A DNA stretch of 64,000 nt from Adiantum capillus-veneris (lineage: Eukaryota > Streptophyta > Polypodiopsida > Polypodiales > Pteridaceae), in the NCBI GenBank assembly GCA_014529385.2, contig CM043953.1:72691872-72755871 (forward strand). Reading direction: 5' to 3'. A program made the translations under genes and the position numbers. The notes beneath the pieces are model-generated. The model was not told the DNA's origin. It ran no database searches and saw only the letters and a program-made list of their open reading frames with translations. Positions within the stretch are counted from its first letter, which is position 1, and each line of letters opens with the position of its first letter. Positions 34,057-43,389 of the stretch are shown one piece after another.

Positions 34057-34168
34057 GTTGAGGGGAAAGGGGCATAATCCCAAAGGTTACACCCTAGATT
34101 AATGCCTGAAACCTACTCTTTAAAACATCGCTAGGTTTGGGTTAGCACCCCATTTGGTAATGATGGTT

Positions 34169-34866
34169 TGCACAAGAGCTCTCACAATATGCATCAATAT
34201 CACAATGGACTAGGATATTGACACATATAGTAGATATGATAGTGTTGCCATTAGTAACATTTTTGATAGCGATGCTTTTTACTGACATTGATACGATGTT
34301 CGGTGTAAAGTATGTCCCATGTAACTAATACATAGCTTGTAGCATTGCAAGTTAGAAGAGTACAAGGGTAGTGCCAAATCTTGTCTTTGTAGGATACTAT
34401 CAAGGGAGTGTCATAATTTTGACAATAGGCCGTTGTGGGAACTAATCATCAAGCTTTATTACCCCTTCACTCCCAATTATACTCTTGGATGGAGGTTTTA
34501 TTGGCATGCTTGGCCACCTTCTATGGTCCATTTGGATACAAAGGAAATCAAAAGACTTGGGAGGTTCTAAATTTTGCATATTCTCCTTCTTCAAGGCTCA
34601 ATTGATTCCTATCTTAAGTAACATCAAGTGCTCCATTAAATATGCAGCCTCAAGTGAGTCCGAGCTCTTCACTTGCTCATGTACTTAAGCTCAATTCAGA
34701 TCGATACTTTGGTTTATAAAATTGACTACTTTATACTCTAATTCTAAGAGAGTGCAAATGCTACATTATCTTTTGGAGCTCTCTAGAAACTTTATACTAT
34801 GTTTAGATCTCGCGAGATAGGACATCGATTGCTCTACTGCAAAATGCTCCATTGTCTTTACATTGC
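34169..34866. other. no gene recognised
   Basis: Lies between the LINE and the gypsy LTR. A 67-codon plus frame at 34485-34688 shows no known domain. Confidence 0.5.
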
Positions 34867-35026
34867 TGTAAAGATTGAGATTACTAGACCCTGAAATCCA
34901 CCTCACAACCTCCCACTATATAGGCAATGCTTCTAGTTTTTTGCCCTAGCGGATTCCCTTGTCCGCACTGCCTAGTCCGGCCCCTAGCCCAGTCCATGAC
35001 TCTCTGGCCTTGCCCTTGTCCTGACA
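34867..35026 (-). repeat. gypsy 3' LTR
   Basis: On the minus strand it begins TGTCAGGACAAGGG and ends CTTTACA. It is preceded by the polypurine run AAGGGGGGAGTAA (35027-35039). Confidence 0.93.
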
Positions 35027-35039
35027 TTACTCCCCCCTT
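35027..35039 (-). promoter_or_regulatory. gypsy polypurine tract
   Basis: The minus strand reads AAGGGGGGAGTAA directly before the 3' LTR. Confidence 0.85.
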
Positions 35040-35069
35040 AAGGAATATTTTTTTTCCTTGAAAACAAAA

Positions 35070-36405
35070 GTGGGGAAGAACACTAATGTTTTCCCAAGTG
35101 CCACCTTCTTCAGGTCGATTTTTCCACTTGATTAAAGCTTGTCGACGTACATGATGACGCGTACGTAAATCTTGATAGTCAAGAATTCGTTCAGGTTCAT
35201 GTGGTAAAGTAGGAGGTTCAACAAAATCTACCAGAATCTATTGGCCAATGACATTGTCGTCCCCATGTAACCGCTTACGTAAACGGCTTACATGAAAAAC
35301 CGGATGAATACGAAAATGTGTAGGTAGCGATAGTTTGTAGGCACGATCATCCACTCGCTTGAGTATTTTGAAAGTCCCACAATATCGTGGAGATAATTTA
35401 GGCGTAGGCCCAGTTTTCAGACTTTATGAATGCTCTAGCACACGTAAAAATACTTCCTCCCCTTCCTCAAAGGTAACTTGCTGTTTCTCATGAGCGTGCT
35501 TCTTATACCGATCTTGCGCTTGTCGGACGTTCTGACGAGCGAGTTTCAGCATAAGCATGTGGTCTTGGATAAAATCCTTAACCTGCTAGAGTTTTTCGGT
35601 TGCCAACCCCACCATAACCGGTGACCTAGGTTGAAAACCATACATGAGCATGAAAGGACTAAATCCAATCGTGACATGCTTAGCACTGTTGTAAGCAAAT
35701 TCAAGAAGAGATAGATATTCTTCCCAGTCTGTTTATTTCTTGCTAATGTATGCGCGTAGCATATCCTCTAGCACTTGGTTAATTCGGTCAGTTTGACCAT
35801 CCGTTTCTGGATGATCGGCTGTACTGAGGTTTAGTTGTGTACCCAATCGTTTAAACACAGCCCTGCAAAAATGACTGTTAAACTTGGGATCACAATCACT
35901 GACAATGTTACTTGGCAAGCCATACAACTTGTATAGGTTGTCCAAAAATAACTTGGCTAATTTTGGTGTCTTAATCGTTGATTTGGTTGAAATAAACTTA
36001 CATAGTTTAGTCAAACGGTCTACGACCACCCACACTGAGTCATGACCTCGTACAGTGGTTGGTAAACCCACAATAAAATCCATAGAAATACTTTCCCATT
36101 TACCATTGGGAATCTCCAATGGATGTAGAGTCCTCCCGCTTTCAGGCGCTCTGCTTTGTTAACCTGACATTTTTGGTAATGCAAGACATAATCTTAAACA
36201 AAGCCAGGTAAACCTGGCCGATAAAACTGTCGTCGTACGAGAGCATAAGTCTTTTTAATACCCGGGTGCACTGCACTTGGATTGTCATGACATTCATAAA
36301 GAATTTGGCGCCGAATGTCTGTGTTCGTCGGTACACAAACTCTCTCCTTATGGAGTGGGCACCCATTGTTGATGGTAAAATTCTTCCATCCCTATAGTTC
36401 ATCAC
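35070..36405 (-). pseudogene. gypsy integrase with C-terminal chromodomain (broken)
   Basis: The zinc-binding part is decayed (36405-36142). The core is clear at 36119-35733: WESISMDFIVGLP, VVVDRLTKLCKFI, IVSDCDPKFNSHF and HPETDGQTDRINQVLED supply the D,D-35-E pattern, with the second D in SDCDPKF. Beyond 35730 are WEEYLSLLEFAYN, the basic RYCGTFKILKRVD block and then a chromodomain-like PERILDYQDLRTRHH...LIKWKNRPEEGGTWE (about 35200-35090). Chromodomains of this lineage direct insertion to heterochromatin. Stops at several points inactivate it. Confidence 0.9.
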
Positions 36406-36655
36406 TCGATAGAGGAGAACTGTGTGTGGAGGTTAACGATACACTACCATCATTGGAGTGAGAAGGATCCTTCATTTGTACATGGCTCTACACTTTGGAA
36501 TATACGTTATCCTGCTCATATTTTCCCTTTATAGAATCCAAAAATTCACTACGAAGTTCCGTGAACAAGAGAGAATTGATCTCTGGCATATGACTAAGAG
36601 CGTTAGCCACCACATTGTATCGTCCTTTACGATACTACATCTTGGCGTCATAATC

Positions 36656-37802
36656 CTAAAGAATCTCAGCCCACATGGCTTTTCGACCCTTCAAATCGGT
36701 TTGTTGTGTAAACCATTTAATGCTTTCATGGCCAAACACAATCTCAACCTGAGCACCATACAAATAATGTCTCCATGTTTTCAAAGCAGACTCTATTGCA
36801 TAGAGTTCGCGTTCATAAGCAAAGTAATTATGTTGTGTTGAATCAAGCTTCTTGCTTTCAAATGCAATTGGCCGCCCTTCTTGTAGCAGGACTGCTCCAA
36901 TAGCATAGTCACTAGCATCCGTTTCCAAAATGAATGGTTTCAAAGGATCTACAATAGCTAGGATTGGACTTGTAGCTAATGCATCCTTGAGCGTATAAAA
37001 ACTATGTTGTTGAGCGGGTCCCCACTGAAAAGCTTTGCCTTTGCCTTTCAGTTGGTCCGTCATGGGAACAACAATACTAGCATAGTTTTTAATGAACCTT
37101 GGATAAAAACTTGCAAATCCTTTAAAAATCTGTAACTCTTTCAGATTTTTAGGAGAAGGCCACTGCCAAATGGTATCCACTTTGGATTGATCCGTGTGTA
37201 GCCCAGTAGCCAAAATAACATGCCCAAGATAGTGAATTTCCTCCTTCAAAAAAACACACTTAGATTCCTTGGCATATAATTGATTTCTTCGTTATAATTC
37301 GAACACCTACCTCAGATGTTGTAAGTGTTCTTCTTCAGAAGCACTGTATACTAGAATGTCATCGAGAAAAACGATGACAAATTTGCCCAAGTACGGCTTC
37401 AAGACACTATCCATAAGTCTCATGAATGTTGCGGGCGCATTGGTTAACCCAAAAGGCATAACCAAAAAACTCGTAGTGTCCAAATCTTGTTCGGAATGCA
37501 GTTTTGGGTATATCAGCAAGTCAAATACGTACTTGGTGATAACATGACCGTAAGTCTATTTTCGTAAAAATACGAGCATGAGTGAGCTTGTCGAACAACT
37601 CATCCACGCGTGGCAATGGGTACTTGTTCTTAACAGTAACCGCATTTAAGCCACGGTAGTCTAGGCACATGCGCATACTACCGTCTTTTTTCTTCACTAA
37701 TAGGATAGGATAAGCCCATGGTGAAGAACTGGGTTGGATAAACCCTCTGCTAAGATAGTCAACAAGCTGACGTTCCACCTCAGCAGCTTCAGAGTAACTC
37801 AT
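36656..37802 (-). pseudogene. gypsy reverse transcriptase and RNase H (broken)
   Basis: Reverse transcriptase: [31 protein letters not shown] and [14 protein letters not shown] (37802-37521), [13 protein letters not shown] and catalytic FLDDILVYS (near 37360), then a frame change at about 37520 and a break at 37307. The thumb resumes at 37249 (YLGHVILATGL), and RNase H carries LETDASDYAIGAVLLQ, FESKKLDSTQHNY and the YERELYAIESALKTWRHYL block. It would copy the element's RNA. At least two breaks exclude activity. Confidence 0.92.
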
Positions 37803-37829
37803 GCGGTAGGGTGGTTTACTGATTGGTTA

Positions 37830-38579
37830 ACTGCCTGCAACCACATCGATGCTATGTTGCACCAATCGTGTCGGCAGTAATCCTGATGGAAAATCATCAG
37901 GAAAAACATCGTGAAATTTCTTTAATAAATTTTTTAAATCACTAGCAACCTTTGCTTGTTGAGAAGTAGCCATTGGAGGAAGAGATGAGAGAGAAGCATG
38001 CGGCATTGAGGAATGTTCAACAGACTCAATGTTAGAGAGAAAATGAGACAATGAGTAACACAAGAAAACTTGATCTATTTCATTATCAGAAACGAGCTGC
38101 ATAAGCTCAGCTGTACATATTAGTGGCGAAGAAGGCACATCCTTCTCTCCTAACAACAACACATGTGCGCCATGGAATTCAAACATCAAGCTGTTGTGCT
38201 CATAGCTATGCTTCAGTGATGGTCCTACGCTATGCAACCATTTCCTACCAAGGACCACGTCTGCCCTCTCCATGTTCATAACCTAAAAATCCAAGGATGT
38301 GGAGTAGCCTTGTACTTCCAACGGTACAGCTCGGACTTAAGTATCCCATATTTCGACATCATATCCATTCATCATTGCTACCTTGTAGCAATGGGAACTC
38401 GGAGTTTGAGGCAATTTGAGTTTTTTCACCAATCCATAATTAATGAAATTGTGAGTAGCATCGTCATCTACCAAGATGCGCACCTTATGCCCTTGCAGAG
38501 ATCGGTGCATACGTACTAACTCATGTGGTCTGAAGGTCTGTTGCCACATGGAAGTTGTGAGACAGCATTCATGCACCAC
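37830..38579 (-). pseudogene. gypsy aspartic protease (active site altered)
   Basis: ILVDDDATHNFI at about 38480-38440 is the position of the D-S/T-G catalytic triad in retroelement proteases (normally ILVDSGATHNFI in this family), and here the Ser-Gly is replaced by Asp-Asp. VVLGRKWL at about 38255 is the conserved second half (G.DWL-type). A frame break lies near 38337-38279. The linker to the reverse transcriptase ends near 37830. Confidence 0.85.
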
Positions 38580-39793
38580 CTATGTGTGTTACTTTCACTA
38601 TAGAGAATCGTGAGGAAGACTCAAGAGGCAGCAATTGCACCGTGTGCACTGCTTTCTCCTTGCCATGAGCAGCAGATTTTCCCTTGGGATAATCCTTTTT
38701 GCCATGATCGCTTCCCAAGCATTGAAAGCATAACTGTTCTTTTTTTGCTTTATCAAAGTCCTCAGGAGAGAGAAGACCACGGGACCCCTTGGATTTTTTA
38801 GCTGCTTTAGAATTGGCTACTATAAATTTCTTTTTATTGTGCCCATACTGTGTGCGTGTATTACCATGTGTATTAGCAGGCATGTGATTATAATTATGTG
38901 ATTTCTTTTCATCTGGATCATCATGAATGTGTGCTTTCACTATGGCCCCCTCAAGTGTTTTAGGGTCTTGAGTCTTGACGTGCTTCTTAAGCTCTGGCGT
39001 CAAACTGCGGATAAACCCACGTACTTGCTGAAAGGTGTCTAGTCCTTCCAACTTGAGGATAACATCTCGGTATTGAGAGATATATTCAAGTAATGATGGG
39101 TGTTGGCGTATGGAACACGTGTACCAAGCCATCCAATTCCGATATGCCTCATTTGTAGGCAAGAATTCTTTGTGAAACATAGCCTCAAAGGCTGCCCAAC
39201 TCTGAGGTATGATATTCTTCTCCTTGAGAGACATCCACCACTTGTAGTCCTTGCCGACCATAGTTAAGCTTGTTTGCAGTGCTCTGACTGGGTGCGGAGT
39301 ACGCCGTAAGGCGTGAATTCCATCCCACTTGCTGAGAAAGATATTCACTGCATCCTTATTGCGATCTCAGTCTTCTCCCTTAAAATTCTGTGGTTTGGTG
39401 ATTTTCAACAACTCATCCACCTCCTTTGCAGTGAGAGTGTGCAAAGAATTTGGAGATGGACCTTGTCCATGATCAGAAGGGCCTTGCCCCTGTGTAGCAG
39501 CGTGCTCATGCATGTGTGTGTCAACAGGGCCCTTGGCCTGCCTGTTGCGTAATTTGTATCAATAATGTAGATAATTTTGTGAAGTTTTCATTTAGAGATG
39601 CAAAATTTCCTTCCATTACTAATATGTGTGCCTGAAGTGCACGAAATTCTTGAATATCGAGCAGTTCATAAGCGTCGTCACCCACCGTAGCGTCGCGGGC
39701 ACTCTCCGTGAGAGCATCCGGCCGCGAGCCATCATGGGCAGGATCAGGCGTATGATGCTCAAAATCAAAAGTCATGTTGATATCTGAATTCAT
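38569..39793 (-). pseudogene. gypsy gag (broken)
   Basis: The ATG at 39793 starts MNSDINMTFDFEHH and runs to a coiled-coil-like segment ending at 39521. After a frame change the retrotrans_gag domain follows (39348 onward): WWMSLKEKNIIPQSWAAFEAMF, then the EYISQYRDVILKLEGL block. A zinc knuckle CFQCLGSDHGKKDYP near 38720 has its last Cys changed to Tyr. The frame ends at 38569, overlapping the protease frame by a few bases. Confidence 0.9.
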
Positions 39794-40399
39794 GGCAACA
39801 CCGTGCAATGGAAGGAATAGAAGGAAAAATACTTGGAGTCGAAAAATAATCCCGTAGCCGTATGATGCACCGCAACAGGTAATTAGCCATGCTAATTAGG
39901 TTAGTGGTCCAAGCTTTAAGCAACCGGTAAATTTGTTGGTAGTCCAAGTTTTAGTTAACCGATAAATTCACTCGTTCAAGGGTACCGAATAGATTTGTCG
40001 TAGTCGGCTTAAGGTTCCAAAGCAACTGTTGATGATGGACACTGAGGGGACAATCAGAATTTTTTGCACTTTGCGAATATTTGCAGCAGACGGACTGTCT
40101 GTTCAGCTCGCAGCTTGTCGGACTAGATGTGAGTGTGCTTGTACTCTCAAGTGAGGTCAACTGCATGTCGGTTGGGCATCGACTGCATGTCGGGTGGGCA
40201 TGCCCCCTAATTCAAAAAATTTGTCCAATTTTTTGGACCTTAGGGCAACCCAGTGTGAAAAAAAACCCACTGTGTATAGCTATGGCGCTGCAGGCCGCCG
40301 TGGACTTAACGACGAGAGTCTTAGCACCCTGTGCGGTGCTCCACCGGGGTCGCCGAAGAATCGAGAATTGGCCACAGGGGCAGCGCGAGCCCATCGTGC

Positions 40400-40616
40400 T
40401 CAACAGCGCCAAAGATGGCGGAGGTCGAGCTTACTCCCTCCTCAGCACAAGCCTGCCTACACACACTGCTTGGGTTTGATTTTTTTTGTTGCTTAGCAGG
40501 CGGCCATGCCCGCCTCCAATCTCCTTCCCCCTCTAAACTTGCATATGCATGCTAAAAAAAGTAGAGGTCCACGACCCAACCCACTTGCCTAGAATAAACC
40601 TTGCTCTTGATACTAG
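40400..40616 (-). promoter_or_regulatory. gypsy leader and primer-binding site
   Basis: Directly inside the 5' LTR the minus strand reads TAGTATCAAGAGC (about 40603-40615), a decayed form of the tRNA-Met primer site TGGTATCAGAGC. The rest, down to gag, is leader without recognised coding. Confidence 0.75.
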
Positions 40617-40777
40617 TGTAAAGACTGAGGTGATTAGACCCTGGAATCTACCTCCCAACCTCCCACTATATAAGCAATGCTCCTAGCCTTTTGCCCTATC
40701 CCGATTCCCTTGTCCACACTGCCTAGTCCAGCCCCTAGCCCAATCCATGACTCCCTGGCCTTGCCCTTGTCCTAATA
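40617..40777 (-). repeat. gypsy 5' LTR
   Basis: Matches 34867-35026. Its outer end reads TATTAGGAC on the minus strand where the other LTR has TGTCAGGAC, so two transitions destroyed the canonical TG end. Confidence 0.9.
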
Positions 40778-40869
40778 ATTGCTCTCTATAAAGGCACATG
40801 AAATGTTATTAGCTCTTGGTTCATCTCTTTGGATCTGATTGGGTCAAAAGTTTATATGCACCTTTTGGT

Positions 40870-41120
40870 CTCGAGGGGTGCACCATGTAGTCATTTTAAT
40901 GTATAATGTGAGTTCAGAAGGAGGGGTTTTAAAATACAAAAATTTTAAGCTACTTAACAAAGATACATTAAAATTAAGAGGTTTTTAATTCAATTTTGAA
41001 AGATTTTCAAAAATAAGGGGTCATTTTATTCATTCTGATATGTTATAAGAGAAAATTCTTTGATACTCGCGCGCGAACGCACGTTATATAGGGGAGTACT
41101 GAATGATAAACCCCCCCAAG
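40870..41120 (-). mobile_element. MITE copy 3 (251 bp, 8-bp target duplication)
   Basis: Flanked by CTTTTGGT at 40862-40869 and 41121-41128, exact. In reverse orientation it shows the family's features: CTTGGGGGGGTTTATC start, AACGTGCGTTC, AACCCCTCCTTCTGAACTCAC near the far end, and a C-rich end. It is the most diverged copy. Confidence 0.82.
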
Positions 41121-41128
41121 CTTTTGGT

Positions 41129-41404
41129 GCATGAATTTTCGTACCTAGCTAGGTATGCCATATGCCTCCCTCAGAGAAGCTCATGATGTTATGTATTGTA
41201 TGAAAAACATTCCTACATGAGAAAATTTGTAAATCTTCTTGTATATATGTGTGTGTCGCTTAGAAGCCATCTTTAACAAAGGAGCCCTCGAAGAATGGAG
41301 AGGTGCTTTTGGTGATGGAATCTGAGGGATACAATCTACCATGTGTCCATTAATCAATATGCTTCCCTCGAACAGCTGTGTATGCAGGTTGGGGGAAGCC
41401 ATTC
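41129..41404 (-). other. 3' flank of the J-domain gene
   Basis: Downstream of the stop codon on the gene's strand. No further exon or domain was recognised. It probably includes the 3' UTR; no unambiguous poly(A) signal was picked out. Confidence 0.5.
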
Positions 41405-42007
41405 TTAGCACCAACATTGATCAGTCTCCCAATTGCGCCCAAGTTTGGTATGCATGCCGTGCTGCATTTTGTTATAAGCTGCTTTGGAGAAGGCTGGCGC
41501 GGCAGTTGCAGCTCGAGCTGTTGAGGATGTCGCCGTGTAAGAGCTGGCCTGAACAGCCTTGATGGCGATGAGGCTTTGCTTGGCGTCGTAAGCTGCCCTT
41601 GCACTGGAATCGCCGAGCACGGCATACGCCGCTTGCACCTCACAGAAGAGCTTGGTCCTCTCCTCTTTCTTCTCTGCAGGAGCACGATCCGGATGCAGCT
41701 CCATCGCCAGCCTGCGGTATCCCGCCTTGATCTGCTCCGCATTTGCTCCCGCAGGGACCTGCAGCACTTCATACAAGCTGCTGCATCGATCCCGCGTCCA
41801 CATTGACACCGTACATGGCTTGCAGCTGCTCGTAGAACAGAAGTCTTTTCCTGGAGACATTGGCCTTAATCTACTGCTGTAATCCGAAGCTAATGGCGGA
41901 GCGCCATTATTGTCAATATGATTTCTGGATGAGGAGTTTAATGCAGGAGAGCAGGAATGTGCAGATGCGAAGCGGAAGACGCCGCGTGCCGAGGCAAAAG
42001 AAGTCAT
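41405..42007 (-). CDS. chloroplast-type J-domain (DnaJ) co-chaperone, J11/J20-like
   Basis: An uninterrupted 200-codon reading frame, with no intron needed. Residues 1 to about 70 are rich in Ser, Ala and Arg with few acidic residues, as in a plastid transit peptide. Residues 77-143 form a J domain: SLYEVLQVPAG, YRRLAMELHPDRA with the HPD motif at 105-107 (essential for stimulating Hsp70 ATPase), then AYAVLGDSSARAAYD. The C-terminus GRNWETDQCW matches the end of Arabidopsis small plastid J proteins (AtJ11 class) as I remember them, with one extra Cys. There is no Gly/Phe or zinc-finger region, so it is a class C J protein. The role inferred is delivering clients to plastid Hsp70. The start is the first ATG after the TATA box; an upstream extension has no ATG. 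Confidence 0.9.
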   Translation of the reverse strand: MTSFASARGVFRFASAHSCSPALNSSSRNHIDNNGAPPLASDYSSRLRPMSPGKDFCSTSSCKPCTVSMWTRDRCSSLYEVLQVPAGANAEQIKAGYRRLAMELHPDRAPAEKKEERTKLFCEVQAAYAVLGDSSARAAYDAKQSLIAIKAVQASSYTATSSTARAATAAPAFSKAAYNKMQHGMHTKLGRNWETDQCWC

Positions 42008-42225
42008 TAGTGTGAAGAGAGGATTAAGGAGCCAGATATAATGGAGACTGATTAGGGACGCGTTAAGCACAATTGCAGTGCGATTAAGGCAATGCAAACT
42101 TGATTAAGGAGGAGCTAGTCACACTTGCAGTGTACTTATGAAGGCAATGTGAGTGTAATTAATGACAAGTGCAGCGTAATCAAGAAAATGCAGGGGACTC
42201 GAGGCTGAATGGGGAAATGGTGGAT
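42008..42225 (-). promoter_or_regulatory. putative 5' UTR of the J-domain gene with imperfect repeats
   Basis: The minus strand carries two related segments, ACACTGCAAGTGTGACTA (about 42117-42134) and GCACTGCAATTGTGCTTAA (about 42062-42080), each a short inverted repeat and each preceded by CATTGCCTT. The transcription start was inferred only from the TATA position. Confidence 0.45.
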
Positions 42226-42250
42226 GGAGGTGGGCGATGCAGATGGAGCC

Positions 42251-42265
42251 CTTGTATATATATTT
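42251..42265 (-). promoter_or_regulatory. TATA box of the J-domain gene (putative)
   Basis: The minus strand reads AAATATATATACAAG about 245 bases upstream of the ATG at 42007, a plausible plant core promoter. Confidence 0.55.
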
Positions 42266-42269
42266 GACA

Positions 42270-43020
42270 TACTCCCAAACCATGGCGGCACACGGAAACC
42301 TGCATACATTGAACATTCCCATTGTCGTGTAGAAAGTCAAGTTTGTACCACCTTGAACTCTCTTTAGCAAAGCTGTAAAGAAATCCATAATCTCCTTGAC
42401 AACACTCATTGTCGGGGACAAGGTCTCTCAGAGCTTTACAGCCAGCTTCGCTTGGACCTTCCGACCTTGTAAGGTACTTAGTACTCACTCTCTTAATGTC
42501 TTGAGTTTCATATAGCTTTACAATTAAGCTTAGCTGGCCCTGTACTCCACTCACATTATGAGAACATGGGTCTTGAGACGTGGGTTCCCCCCCCCCCAAA
42601 AAAAAAACACACAAACCCTCTTTTTTCTCTCTTTAATTAACTAGCTCCTCTTTGAGGTGCAACTTGCAAGTATGTTTCCACATATTAATTCTTATCTTGT
42701 GTGTACATGTGAGAGAATTCCTACCATTTCAATCAATACTAATCTTGAAGTGCTCCAGTTCATCTTCTCTTCTTAAAAGAATTTACACCACCCAATGTCC
42801 ATTAGCCATATTGGGAGGGAAGTTTTCAAAAGCGGACACTGTCTTGTCTGCATGTTGTTGATGATCCCTTGAATGATCCATGGTGTAATGCTTAGAGCAA
42901 GCGGGTCAACCAAATTTCTGAAGTGTGACATTTAGCAAGAAACTATATTAGCGAGCATGCTTAGGCCCAAGGGTGAGAGCCCTTGCAGCTAAAATTTGTA
43001 AGGAGTCCCATTAGTATAGA
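42270..43020. other. upstream region of the J-domain gene; no other gene seen
   Basis: Contains a C12/A10 homopolymer junction at about 42590-42608 and otherwise unremarkable AT-rich DNA. Regulatory elements are possible but were not identified. Confidence 0.5.
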
Positions 43021-43025
43021 TAGGT

Positions 43026-43049
43026 AGGACACCACACACACACACACGC

Positions 43050-43133
<84 letters not shown>

Positions 43134-43224
43134 GTGTGTGTGTGTATAGATATATGTGTATATATGTGTGTCTATTTGTGTATATATGTGTATGTATATG
43201 TGTATATATGTATGTATATATATA

Positions 43225-43313
<89 letters not shown>

Positions 43314-43328
43314 GTATATATATATGTA
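43026..43328. repeat. AT-rich compound microsatellite, about 300 bp
   Basis: Alternating TA runs with CA, TG, TATG and GTAT variants, including about 75 bases of pure TA (43226-43300). Palindromic and likely to form cruciforms; all frames through it are Tyr-Ile repeats. Confidence 0.97.
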
Positions 43329-43389
43329 CCTCTTACCGTGCCAAAAGTCAAAGGTGATTGGCCTGAAGAACTTTGGGACATAGTTAGGA

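Larger units (their letters stand above)
31204..34153 (-). mobile_element. LINE with target-site duplication, reverse transcriptase deleted
   Basis: A 15-bp direct repeat TTGGTAATGATGGTT flanks the element (31189-31203 and 34154-34168). On the minus strand it runs ORF1, ORF2 endonuclease, zf-RVT, 3' UTR and a short A-tail (T-run at 31202-31209 on the plus strand). The reverse transcriptase is missing between the endonuclease and zf-RVT, so the element is internally deleted. A 248-bp MITE interrupts the endonuclease. Confidence 0.92.
34867..40777 (-). mobile_element. complete Ty3/gypsy chromovirus with target duplication
   Basis: Two LTRs of about 160 bp (34867-35026 and 40617-40777) flank a 5.6-kb interior. 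ATTGC is duplicated outside both ends (34862-34866 and 40778-40782). The minus strand reads gag, protease, reverse transcriptase, RNase H, integrase, chromodomain. The LTRs differ at about 20 of 160 positions, mostly transitions, so insertion is not recent. Multiple stops and frameshifts make it non-functional. Confidence 0.96.

Noticed and set aside
40081-40560. Plus-strand frames of up to 132 codons
   Set aside because: They lie in the leader of the minus-strand gypsy element, just inside its 5' LTR, and show no domain.
42008-42097. Upstream extension of the J-domain reading frame
   Set aside because: The extension opens with a TTG rather than ATG, and its residues are hydrophobic and unlike a transit peptide. 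The first ATG at 42007 is preferred.
43026-43328. CRISPR-like array of short repeats
   Set aside because: It is a simple AT-rich microsatellite without unique spacers, in a plant nuclear context.
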